A DNA stretch of 64,000 bases from Roseisolibacter agri (lineage in GTDB: Bacteria > Gemmatimonadota > Gemmatimonadetes > Gemmatimonadales > Gemmatimonadaceae): contig NZ_BRXS01000009.1 in the NCBI RefSeq assembly GCF_030159095.1, forward strand, positions 41,411 to 105,410. The letters are read 5' to 3'. The notes beneath the pieces are model-generated. The model saw only the letters and a program-made list of their open reading frames with translations. It was not told the origin of the DNA and made no database searches. Of this stretch, positions 17,721-25,160 are shown in pieces (within the stretch, counting starts at the first letter, position 1; each line of letters starts with the position of its first letter). Made by a program: the position numbers and the translations under genes.

Positions 17721-18575
17721 ATGCGCCCACTCGTCGTCGTCGCCACGCTCACGCTCGTCCATCTCGCGGCCGCCGAGGCCGCGCACGCGCAGGGCGGGCT
17801 GGTGGGACGCATGCGCCGCCGCGCGGAGGAGGCGCTCGTCGGCGCCAACGAGCGGAAGGGTGGGCTGCCGGCGGGCTTCGCGCGGCCGGAGTACGCGCTC
17901 ACCGAGGCGCGCGTGGCGGCGATCCTGCGCGGCGCCGAACGCGCGACCGCGGCCGCGGCGCGCAACCGCGAGCTGCTGGCGGCGGCCTCGCGCCCCAGCA
18001 CGCGCGCGCCGTCGGCCGACGAGGCGGCGGCCGCGGCGCACGCGCGCTGCACGCTGGATGTGGGCGCGGCGCTGTCCGCGATGCGCCTGGGACGCAACGG
18101 CGCGGAGACGGACGCGACGCGCCGCCGGCTGCTGGAGCTGCAGCAGCGCGCGGAGCGCATGAACCGCGACCTCGAGGCGCAGCAGCGCGCGGGCCGGCCC
18201 ATCGACGAGCGCGCGGCGATGCGCACCGCGCTCGCGACGACGGACACGATCGCGCGCCTGCTGGGCAAGTCGTGCCCGCCGCCGCCCGAGAGCGCGTGGC
18301 GCCTGGGGAGCGACGAGGACGACGAGACGGAGCAGAAGCCGCGCGAGGGCCCGCGGCCGGGCGAGCAGAATCCCGACTCGGTGTTCCGGAGCGAGTCGGG
18401 CCTCGACGACCGGCAGTGGGGCGTGGTCCGCGACAAGCTCATCGCGTTCTTCGAGGCGAGCGCGCGCGACGTCGCGCCCGCGGGCTTCGCGGACGACGAG
18501 GTGCGCGCGCTGCGCGCCGCGATGCCGGCGCTGCAGCGCTACCGCGCGCAGCTGCAGGGCCAGAAGGGCTGGTGA
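17721..18575 (+). CDS. Hypothetical secreted protein
   Basis: 284 aa. The start ATG 17721 is preceded by GAGG at a good distance. A signal peptide (MRPLVVVATLTLVHLAAAEAAHAQ) is followed by a charged, helical, Ala/Arg-rich protein with one isolated Cys pair (ARC... and KSCPPPP) and an acidic patch (SDEDDETEQKPRE). I recognise no family. Its stop lies 7 nt before the GTG of the phosphodiester glycosidase gene, so the two are probably co-transcribed. It is divergent from the metallopeptidase. Confidence 0.7.
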   Translation: MRPLVVVATLTLVHLAAAEAAHAQGGLVGRMRRRAEEALVGANERKGGLPAGFARPEYALTEARVAAILRGAERATAAAARNRELLAAASRPSTRAPSADEAAAAAHARCTLDVGAALSAMRLGRNGAETDATRRRLLELQQRAERMNRDLEAQQRAGRPIDERAAMRTALATTDTIARLLGKSCPPPPESAWRLGSDEDDETEQKPREGPRPGEQNPDSVFRSESGLDDRQWGVVRDKLIAFFEASARDVAPAGFADDEVRALRAAMPALQRYRAQLQGQKGW

Positions 18576-18582
18576 AGGGCCG

Positions 18583-19518
18583 GTGATCGGGCGCACGCGG
18601 CGCACGGCGCTGCTCGCCGCCGCGCTGCTCGTTCCCGCGCTTCCGTCGTCGCGGCTGGCGCTCCGCACGGACGCGGGCTGGCGGACGTGGTGGCGCGCCG
18701 ATGCCGCGCCCGCGACGTGGGCGCAGGCCGCGCCGGAGATCGCGCGCGCGGTGCGCTGGCGTCCCGGCGCCGACGGCGTCGCGTGGGGCACGCTGGACCT
18801 CGCGGGCGACGGCAGCGCGTGGCGCGTGCACGTGCTGGTCGCGCGCGTGGATCCGCGGCGCGCGCGGCTGCGCCTCGACGGCGATGCGCTCGCGGTGGGC
18901 CCACGCGCGGCGACGCGCAGCTGGAACGTCGAGCGCGCGGACACCACGCGCGCGCCGCTGCTGGCGTTCAACGCGGGTCAGTTCACCGACGCGGGCCCGT
19001 GGGGCTGGGTCGTGGACGCGGGCCGCGAGGTCGCGCCGCCGGGTCACGCGCCGCTCGCGCCGGCGGTCGTGGCCGACAGCGCGGGCCGCATCCGCCTGGT
19101 GCCGCCCGACTCGATCGACGCGGTGCGCGCCGCGGGCGGCATCGCGGCGGCGATCCAGTCGTATCCGATGCTGCTGGACGCGGGCGGGCGCGTACCCGAC
19201 GCGCTGCGCGCCGAGGGGCGCGGCGTGGACGTCGCGCACCGCGACGCGCGGCTCGCGCTGGGGATCGATCGCGACGGGCGCGTGCTGCTCGTGCTGACGC
19301 GCTTCCGCGCGCCGGGCGGACGCCTCGTGCCGCTGCCCGTCGGCCTCACGGTGCCCGAGCTCGCGGCGCTGATGGGCGCCCTCGGCTGCGAGCGCGCGGT
19401 GGCGCTGGACGGCGGCGTGTCGGGGCAGCTGCTGGTGCGCGAACGAACCGGACGCACGCTGCGGTGGCCGGGGTGGCGCGATGTGCCGTTGGGGGTACGG
19501 TTCGAGCCGGTGCGGTGA
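18583..19518 (+). CDS. Phosphodiester glycosidase family protein (NAGPA/DUF2233)
   Basis: 311 aa from GTG 18583, the only start close to the upstream stop. An N-terminal hydrophobic segment (residues 8-22) targets it to the envelope. Recognisable family landmarks are LLAFNAGQFTD, the IQSYPMLLDAGG stretch, RDARLALGIDRDGRVLLVLTRF, LTVPELAALMGALGCERAVALDGGVSGQL. These are typical of the NAGPA-like fold that removes sugar phosphodiester caps, and also of exopolysaccharide-modifying proteins. The substrate is unknown. Palindrome A2 fills the whole 160-bp gap to the convergent haem-binding gene. Confidence 0.82.
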   Translation: MIGRTRRTALLAAALLVPALPSSRLALRTDAGWRTWWRADAAPATWAQAAPEIARAVRWRPGADGVAWGTLDLAGDGSAWRVHVLVARVDPRRARLRLDGDALAVGPRAATRSWNVERADTTRAPLLAFNAGQFTDAGPWGWVVDAGREVAPPGHAPLAPAVVADSAGRIRLVPPDSIDAVRAAGGIAAAIQSYPMLLDAGGRVPDALRAEGRGVDVAHRDARLALGIDRDGRVLLVLTRFRAPGGRLVPLPVGLTVPELAALMGALGCERAVALDGGVSGQLLVRERTGRTLRWPGWRDVPLGVRFEPVR

Positions 19519-19520
19519 GA

Positions 19521-19680
19521 TTCGGAGGACGGTGAGGCGGAGGACGGAACGGCGGAAGACGATACGGCGGGAAACGGTGAAGCGGACGCCGCGAGCCTGA
19601 AGCTCGGAGCGTCCGCCGTCTCGTCTCACGCCTCTTCGTCTCTCGCCTCATCGTCCTCCGCCGTTCCGTCCTCCGCCTCA
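19521..19680. repeat. Long palindrome A2 (family A)
   Basis: Central stem around GCGGACGCC / AGCGTCCGCC (about 19581-19616), flanked by GGAGGACGGAACGGCGGA arms and their complement TCCTCCGCCGTTCCGTCCTC. It starts 2 bp after one stop codon and reaches the stop of the convergent gene, so the intergenic space is entirely repeat. Confidence 0.88.
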
Positions 19681-20157
19681 TCGCGGTGCCGCCAGCGCCG
19701 CCGCTCCCGCCTGCGCCACCTGCCCGTCCTGCGCCGCGCTCGCGCCGCTGACGCCCACCGCGCCGACGACGACGGCGCTCACCGTCACCGGCACGCCGCC
19801 CTCGACGGCGAACATGTCGGGGAGATTCATGAGCGCGCCCGCGTTGCCGCGGCCGAGCAGCTCGCTCCACGCGCGGGAGGAGCGGCCGTAGCGCGCGGCC
19901 GTGCGCGCCTTGGCGCGCGCGACGTCGCAGAGCGCGGGGAGCACGCCGTCCTGCCGCGCCATGGCCACCGGCTCGCCGCCCGCGTCGACGACGACGATGC
20001 AGACGTTGAGGCTCATGCGCGTCGACTCGGCCTCCGATGCGGCGAGCGCCCGCCGCGCGCCGTCGAGGCTCAGCGTGGGCGCCTGGCGCGTCTGCGCGTG
20101 GACGACCGTCGTCGCACCGAGGACGAGCAGCAGTAGGCAGTCGATGCGGAAGCGCAT
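19678..20157 (-). CDS. GlcG/HbpS-type haem-binding protein, secreted
   Basis: 159 aa with a signal peptide ending VVHAQ. The GlcG/DUF336 pattern is clear: LSLDGARRALAASEAEST, NVCIVVVDAGGEPVAMARQDG, AKARTAARYGRSS, PDMFAVEGGVPVTV, GAVGVSGASAAQDGQVAQAG. Family members bind haem or corrinoids, or act as extracellular redox-stress sensors (HbpS) or dehydratase-like proteins (GlcG). Here it is a stand-alone exported protein, so a binding role is likeliest. Its stop lies within the outer edge of palindrome A2. Confidence 0.88.
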   Translation of the reverse strand: MRFRIDCLLLLVLGATTVVHAQTRQAPTLSLDGARRALAASEAESTRMSLNVCIVVVDAGGEPVAMARQDGVLPALCDVARAKARTAARYGRSSRAWSELLGRGNAGALMNLPDMFAVEGGVPVTVSAVVVGAVGVSGASAAQDGQVAQAGAAALAAPR

Positions 20158-20184
20158 GGCGTGGAGGAGGGGGACGACGCCGAA

Positions 20185-20215
20185 CGCCGGCGCCCGCGCT
20201 CGCGGGACGCCGGCG
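20185..20215. terminator. GC-rich hairpin
   Basis: CGCCGGCGCCCGCG (20185-20198) pairs with CGCGGGACGCCGGCG (20201-20215) with small bulges. It lies 21 nt after the stop of the possible 13-codon ORF and before the haem-binding gene, both on the minus strand. Confidence 0.4.
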
Positions 20216-20235
20216 ACGCCGAATGCGAGCGGCGC

Positions 20236-20277
20236 TCAGACGAAGTAGAGGATGATGCGGCGATAGAGCTCGTACAT
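20236..20277 (-). CDS. Possible 13-aa peptide MYELYRRIILYFV
   Basis: A 14-codon frame runs from ATG 20277 to TGA 20236, encoding a short amphipathic/hydrophobic peptide with two Tyr and two Arg. CGGGAG lies 7 nt upstream of the ATG as a weak ribosome-binding site, and a GC-rich hairpin follows the stop. The codons are AT-richer than the surroundings, which is consistent with selection on the peptide. It is too short to score statistically; conservation in relatives is the test. Confidence 0.3.
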   Translation of the reverse strand: MYELYRRIILYFV

Positions 20278-20367
20278 GGCGATCTCCCGTGGAGGTGAGG
20301 CGCGCGACAACGTGCGCGCATGCTAGTGGTGCGTGGCGGCGTGGGGATGGTGCAGGTGCACCAGATG

Positions 20368-20512
20368 TGGAGGACGATGCGGCGGAGGACGGAACGGCGG
20401 AGCACGATGATGCGTGAAACGATGAAGCGGACGCCTTGAGCTCCAGGCTCGCAGCGTCCGCCTTTCCGTATCGCGCCGTATCGTCCTCCGCCGTTCCGTT
20501 CTCCGCTTCACC
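20368..20512. repeat. Long palindrome A3 (family A)
   Basis: Left arm from GGAGGACGATGCGGCGGAG, centre around AGCGGACGCCTTGAGC (20426-20441), right arm ending TTCTCCGCTTCACC. It lies immediately downstream of the AraC-type gene stop (20514, minus strand). Confidence 0.87.
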
Positions 20513-20513
20513 G

Positions 20514-21410
20514 TTAGGCGACTCTCCGTCCCACCCGCATCGCCGCGCACGCCCGCGCGTACGCGCCCGGCGTCACGCCCACCACGCGGCGGAAGCGGCG
20601 CGTGAGGTGGCTCTGGTCGGCGAAGCCGGTCGCGAACGCCACGTCGGCGATCGGGTCGCCGCGGCGCAGGCGCAGCTTCGCCTGCTCGACGCGCACCAGC
20701 TCCAGGTAGGCGTGCGGCGGCAGCCCGACGGCGACGCGGAAGGCGCGCGCGAGTCGCGCCGGCGCGAGGTGCGCCGCGTCCGCCAGCGTCGCCAGCGAGA
20801 GCGGCTGCGCGAAGCCGTCGTGCAGGAGCGCGCGCGCCGCGCGCACGCCGCGCGCGGTGGTCGCGCTGTCGACGACGTGGCGCGCGGTGGCGGTCGCGCA
20901 CGCGTGCCGCTGCAGGAGCGTGCTCAGGGCGTCGGCCAGCAGCACCTCGCCGCGCAGCGTGTCGCCGCGGGGCGCGTTGGCGAGCGCGGTGTGGGCGGCG
21001 GCGAGGCGCACCGCCAGCGCGGCGTCGGGGAGGAAGCTCGACGCGAACAGGCGGCGCGTGCCCGGCGCGTGCTCGCCCGCGGTCGCGCAGGCCGCGGCCA
21101 GCGGACCGCCGTCGGCCAGGCGCGCCAGCAGCGCGGGCGGCGGATAGAGCGCGCGGTAGCGCCAGCCGCCCGGCGCGGGCTCGCCGTCGTGCGGCTCGCC
21201 GGGCTCGATCACCACCACGCCGCCGGGGCGGTAGAGCGCCACGCCGCCGCGATAGCGGCTGGACGCGGCACCCGACTCGACGACGGCGAGCACGAAGGTG
21301 TCGTGCGTGTGCGGCGCGAACCGGTGACGCACGAAGGTGGCGTGCAGGAGCTCGAGCGGCTCGGGGAGCGCGACGCGGACGAGCGTGGCGGACTCGCGGC
21401 TGACGGGCAC
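20514..21410 (-). CDS. AraC-family transcriptional regulator (start uncertain)
   Basis: About 298 aa if started at GTG 21410; the frame stays open further upstream but without an ATG or clear ribosome-binding site. The N-terminal cupin-like domain has HATFVRHRFAPHTHDTFVLAVVESG and GGVVVIEPGEPHDGEPA, the AraC ligand/metal pocket pattern. The C-terminal double helix-turn-helix contains LSLATLADAAHLAPARLARAF and DPIADVAFATGFADQSHLTRRFRRVVGVTPGAYA. It probably controls a nearby or self promoter in response to a small molecule. Divergent from the lipoprotein gene across a gap of about 430 bp. Confidence 0.85.
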   Translation of the reverse strand: MPVSRESATLVRVALPEPLELLHATFVRHRFAPHTHDTFVLAVVESGAASSRYRGGVALYRPGGVVVIEPGEPHDGEPAPGGWRYRALYPPPALLARLADGGPLAAACATAGEHAPGTRRLFASSFLPDAALAVRLAAAHTALANAPRGDTLRGEVLLADALSTLLQRHACATATARHVVDSATTARGVRAARALLHDGFAQPLSLATLADAAHLAPARLARAFRVAVGLPPHAYLELVRVEQAKLRLRRGDPIADVAFATGFADQSHLTRRFRRVVGVTPGAYARACAAMRVGRRVA

Positions 21411-21842
21411 GGCGAAGAGGCGCGTGGACGCGACGACGATGCGGGGCCTTTCCCCATACGGGGGCCGACGCGCGCTGGTGCCAATCCCGCAGCGTCCGCG
21501 CGCGCCGGTGACGATCCGACACGGCGATCGCGTCGATGGTTGCAATCGCGCTGCGCGTGTGTGCGGCGTGTGAAGATGTGTGCGACGCGTTCGGGACGAG
21601 CCGTCGACGCGCGGCGCGCCTGGGACCGGACGTGCGCGCCGCGGGGCAGGACGAGCGCGCGTGCGCGTCGCACGTCGCGGCGGGCGCGCCGTCCCGGGAC
21701 GCGCCGTGCCGTGCGCGGCCGGGACGTACAAGCCCAGGGGCACGCGGCATCGTAGCGTCGCGATGCGTCGCGACGTCCGGGCGGGCGTCGGCGCGCGAGA
21801 AGGCTTCCCGAGATCGCCCTGCCCGTCGCACCGGAGGAATCG
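21411..21842. other. Divergent intergenic region
   Basis: About 430 bp between the AraC-type gene and the lipoprotein gene. No other gene, palindrome or obvious operator repeat is seen. It should hold the promoters of both genes, and may hold the true 5' end of the AraC-type gene. Confidence 0.4.
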
Positions 21843-22298
21843 ATGCGTGCTCACCGCCGTCCCCGTGCCGCCCTCGCCAGCGCCGTCCTCGCGGCCGCGC
21901 TCTCCCTCGCCGCCTGCGCGTCGACGCCCTCGAGCCGCGACGCGTCGTCCACCGACTTCCGTCTGAACCGCCCGCGCCCCGGCGACGTGTCGATGCGCAC
22001 GATCCAGGGCGAGGCGCTGTCGCGCGATCCCGCGCGCCCGCTGCTCGACGTGCTGGCGTCCTACTGGCCGACGCAGATGCGCGGCGATCCGCGCGCGGTG
22101 CAGCTCGGCGGCGACCAGGGGATGGGCGCGTACGTCAACGGCAACTACATGGGCGGCTGGGACTTCCTGCGCACCGTGCGCTCGGGGGAGCTGGTGCGCG
22201 TCCAGCGCCTGACGCAGTCGGAGGAGTTCCTGCGCTTCGGCCGCACGCACCCGAATGGGGCGGTGGAGCTGACGTTCCGGGGGTCGTTGCGCCGGTGA
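21843..22298 (+). CDS. Small lipoprotein with TonB-plug-like C-terminus
   Basis: 151 aa. The start is fixed by GGAGGA 4 nt before ATG 21843. A lipoprotein signal (SLAACAS) is followed by a Ser/Arg linker and the segment AYVNGNYMGGWDFLRTVRSG with RFGRTHPNGAVELTF. The VxNGxxxG...L..I...FGxxxxxGxIxI pattern recalls plug-domain repeats of TonB receptors found in stand-alone lipoproteins. Function unknown. Palindrome A4 starts just after the stop. Confidence 0.72.
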   Translation: MRAHRRPRAALASAVLAAALSLAACASTPSSRDASSTDFRLNRPRPGDVSMRTIQGEALSRDPARPLLDVLASYWPTQMRGDPRAVQLGGDQGMGAYVNGNYMGGWDFLRTVRSGELVRVQRLTQSEEFLRFGRTHPNGAVELTFRGSLRR

Positions 22299-22299
22299 C

Positions 22300-22461
22300 C
22301 GCGGAGGACGGAACGGCGGAGAACGATGGAGCGGAGGACGGAACGGCGTGAAACGAAGAGGCGGACCCTTCGCGCTTGAAGCCTCAAGCGAAGGTCCGCC
22401 TCTCCGTATCGCGCTGTATCGTCTTCCGCCGTTCCGTCCTCCGCCGTTCCGTCCTCCGCTA
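22300..22461. repeat. Long palindrome A4 (family A)
   Basis: GCGGACCCTTCGCGCTTGA (about 22361-22379) pairs with TCAAGCGAAGGTCCGC (22384-22399). GGAGGACGGAACGGCGGAG arms and complements lie outside. It spans the full gap between convergent stops at 22298 and 22459; the DUF2911 stop codon lies in its right edge. Confidence 0.9.
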
Positions 22462-23673
22462 CTTGACGGCGATCGGAGTCGTGAGCTGCAGATTGTCCCA
22501 TCGCAGCGCCAGCGTTCCCGCGTTCGCGCCCGCCGGCTCGATCGCGATCGTGAACTGCTCGACCGGAGTGCTCAGCGTCGTGCTGGTGAGCGGCACGCGC
22601 ACGAGGTCCATCTCGGGCTTGTACTCCGTGCCCCACTGCTTGGTCTGCTTGTTGATCACCAGCTGGTAGCCCTGCGCGGTCGGCCACGTGTAGAGCGTGT
22701 ACGTGCCCGCGGGCACCGGCTGGCCGCCGATGGTCAGGTCGCTGCTCGTCACGAACGTCGTCGCGGCGTTGGCGCCGGTGCGCCAGATCGCGCCGTACGG
22801 CACCAGCGTGCCGCCCCACACCGTGCGCCCGCGCTTGGACGGGCGGCCGTAGTCCACCAGCAGCTGCGCGGCGCCGAGCGTGGCGCGGGTGGTGTCGCGC
22901 GGCGACGTCTGGCCGAGCGCGGCGCGGCTGCCGAAGCTCTGCGCGAGCGCGGCGACGTCGAGGTCGCGCACGCGCTCCACCAGCACCTTGTTCGTGCTGC
23001 GCGAGCCGTCGATGGCGACGATGCGCCCCTCGCGGTCGAAGCGCACGCTCACCGGGTCGCCGAAGTACGTCACGGTCGCCGCCGACGCGCCGTCGAAGCG
23101 CGCGGGCAGCGCCTGCGCCTGCGGAGCGCCCGCGCCCCACACCACGATCGCGCCGCTGTCCCGCTTCGCCGCGCGCAGGCCGCGCATCGCGACCTCCCAC
23201 AGCGCGTACGAGTTGGTGATCGACGGGATGGCCCCCGCCGCCGCCGGCGCCCGGAAGCGCGCCACGCTGTCCGGCATCTGCAGCTCGGCGAACGCGCTGT
23301 CGGCGCGGAAGGTGTAGACGGCGCCGAGGGCGGCGTTCGGCATCGGCGTGCCGTCGGGGCGGCGCGTGCGGATCTCGGCGCGCGTCGCGTTGCCGGCCGC
23401 GTCGAGGTCGATCACGTAGTGCGAGACGCGCGCGACCGGGCTGCGGTTCACGACGTCGCCCTCGATCCGCGCGCCGGTCGCGGTCGTGGTGCGCGTCCAG
23501 CGCTCGACCGCGGTGGTGTCGGCGCCCAGGCGCACGACGAACGCGCCGACCTCGCCGGCCGCGCTGGCGGCGGGAGCGCTCTTGCTGACCTTCTGGGGCG
23601 CCTGCGCGAGGGCGGGCGCGGCGGACGCCGCCGCGCCCAGCAGGGCGGCGGCCGCGAGGAATGGACGACGCAT
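22459..23673 (-). CDS. DUF2911 domain-containing secreted protein
   Basis: 404 aa from ATG 23673. The signal peptide ends APALAQ. The N-terminal two-thirds (VVRLGADTTAVERWTRTTTATGARIEG) is a beta-rich domain frequent beside DUF2911. The C-terminal DUF2911 domain is recognised by LLVDYGRPSKRGRTVWG, VPYGAIWRTGANAATTF, PAGTYTLYTWPTAQGYQLVINKQ. It is probably periplasmic with unknown role. Its start faces the UvrC-like gene with 134 bp between; both lie on the minus strand. Confidence 0.85.
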   Translation of the reverse strand: MRRPFLAAAALLGAAASAAPALAQAPQKVSKSAPAASAAGEVGAFVVRLGADTTAVERWTRTTTATGARIEGDVVNRSPVARVSHYVIDLDAAGNATRAEIRTRRPDGTPMPNAALGAVYTFRADSAFAELQMPDSVARFRAPAAAGAIPSITNSYALWEVAMRGLRAAKRDSGAIVVWGAGAPQAQALPARFDGASAATVTYFGDPVSVRFDREGRIVAIDGSRSTNKVLVERVRDLDVAALAQSFGSRAALGQTSPRDTTRATLGAAQLLVDYGRPSKRGRTVWGGTLVPYGAIWRTGANAATTFVTSSDLTIGGQPVPAGTYTLYTWPTAQGYQLVINKQTKQWGTEYKPEMDLVRVPLTSTTLSTPVEQFTIAIEPAGANAGTLALRWDNLQLTTPIAVK

Positions 23674-23807
23674 GACGGATCGGGGCTGTAGGGAGGTCCG
23701 GCGCGCCGTGCACGGTCCCGGGTGGCGCGCCGCGCTACATGGTGGCCGGGCCCGCCGCCCCGCGCCAGGGTGCAGACGTCCCATTGCTGTCAGGGCGCGG
23801 ACCCGTC

Positions 23808-25034
23808 TCAGCGCGCGCGCGGCACGATCGGCGTCACGCGCGCCAGCTCCCCGGGGTGCCGGCGGAACCAGCTCGCGACGAGGTAGAACTCGTCCATGTC
23901 GTGCGTCGGGACCTCGCCGCCGTCGGGCGCGTGGAAGACGCGGTCGACGAGCGCCCGCAGCGCCGCCTCGTCCTCCGGGGTGGCCGGCGGCGCCAGCTCG
24001 GCCCGCACGGTGCCGCGGCGCACCAGGTAGAGGCGATCCGTCCCGTCGTGCCCCGCCGCGCGGTACACGAACGACAGCCGGTCGGCGCCCGCGTGGAACC
24101 GCTGCAGGCGCCCCTCCAGCCACTCCAGCGCCTCGACGCGCGCCTTCAGCGCGCCCGCGCGCTCGAAGTGCCACGCCTCGGACGCCGCGTGCATCGCCGC
24201 GCGCAGCGTCGCGATCGGGCGCGACGTGCGGCCGGCCAGGAACTCGCGCACCTCGTGCACGCGCGCGGCGTAGTCGTCGGCGCCGTCCCACGGCCCCACG
24301 CGCGGCGCGATGCACGGCCCCGGGCACGTCCCCAGCTCGACGCGCAGGCACGCGGGCGCGCGCGGCGCCTCCGTCACGACCGCCGCGGACCTCGCGGGCT
24401 TCGCGACCTTCCGCGCGCGGCGCAGCGGCTGCGGCGCCGACGGCAGCTGCGACGGGGCGAGCGTGCAGTCGCGCACCCCCGTCGCGTCGGCGAGCGCGCG
24501 CGCCGCCTCGGCCAGCATCCACATGCGGCGGAACGGCCCGTACAGCACCGCGGCCTCGGGGTCGTCGCTGCGCATCACCATCCGCAGCGCCGGGACGGGC
24601 CCGTGGGTGACCATCAGCCACCCGCGCGGCGCCTCGTCCACGTTCATGATGATGTTGAAGCGCGGGCGGTGCAGCTTGATGAGCCGCAGCTCGCGCAGCA
24701 GCGCCGCGAACTCGTCGGGCGCGTACTCCCACTCCAGCGCGTGCGCGTGCCGGAGGATGCGCGCCTGCTTGTCGCGCCGGCCGCCCTTCCGCGCCGCGCG
24801 GAAGTAGCTCAGCAGCCGCGTGCGCAGCCGCTTCGCCTTCCCGACGTACAGCACCAGCCCCGTCGCGCCGAGCATGCGGTAGACGCCGGGGAGGTCGCGG
24901 CAGTCCGCCTGCACCTGCGCGCGCAGCGCCCGCCGCCGGGTCACCGGGGCGGCGGCGTACGCGGCGTGGCGGAGGTCCTCGGGCTGGGCAGGGGCGCGGA
25001 GCTGCGCCGGGCGGGGGGTACGGCGGGGCGGCAT
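23808..25034 (-). CDS. UvrC-like GIY-YIG nuclease lacking the C-terminal half (Cho-like)
   Basis: 408 aa. A GIY-YIG domain (about 48-130: GVYRMLGATGLVLYVGKAKRLRTRLLSYF) is followed by a UvrC-type middle with a four-Cys-like segment (ACLRVELGTCPGPCIAP). A UVR motif (HFERAGALKARVEALEWL, about 290-310) comes next. The RNase-H-like nuclease and HhH domains of true UvrC (about 600 aa) are missing, as in E. coli Cho, which makes only the 3' incision in nucleotide excision repair. It stands alone, without uvrA or uvrB nearby. A Pro/Arg-rich N-terminal 40 residues may be overextended. Confidence 0.8.
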   Translation of the reverse strand: MPPRRTPRPAQLRAPAQPEDLRHAAYAAAPVTRRRALRAQVQADCRDLPGVYRMLGATGLVLYVGKAKRLRTRLLSYFRAARKGGRRDKQARILRHAHALEWEYAPDEFAALLRELRLIKLHRPRFNIIMNVDEAPRGWLMVTHGPVPALRMVMRSDDPEAAVLYGPFRRMWMLAEAARALADATGVRDCTLAPSQLPSAPQPLRRARKVAKPARSAAVVTEAPRAPACLRVELGTCPGPCIAPRVGPWDGADDYAARVHEVREFLAGRTSRPIATLRAAMHAASEAWHFERAGALKARVEALEWLEGRLQRFHAGADRLSFVYRAAGHDGTDRLYLVRRGTVRAELAPPATPEDEAALRALVDRVFHAPDGGEVPTHDMDEFYLVASWFRRHPGELARVTPIVPRAR

Positions 25035-25078
25035 GGGGACGGAAAGCTACCCCGCAGCGGCGGCCGAGTGCCCCTGGA

Positions 25079-25160
25079 AGCTGCGTGCTGCGTGCTTCGT
25101 GCTGCGTGAGGGGCGTCCCGAGGTCGGGCACGCAGCACGCAGCACGTCACACGCAGCGGC
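25079..25160. repeat. Short palindrome E1 (GCTGCGTG type)
   Basis: Left arm of GCTGCGTG-type units (25083-25110) and right arm CACGCAGCACGCAGCACG (25131-25148) and CACACGCAGC around a loop of about 20 nt. It directly follows the stop of the DUF5916 gene (25161, minus strand). The same unit appears as the outermost arm of several B and C palindromes. Confidence 0.8.
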
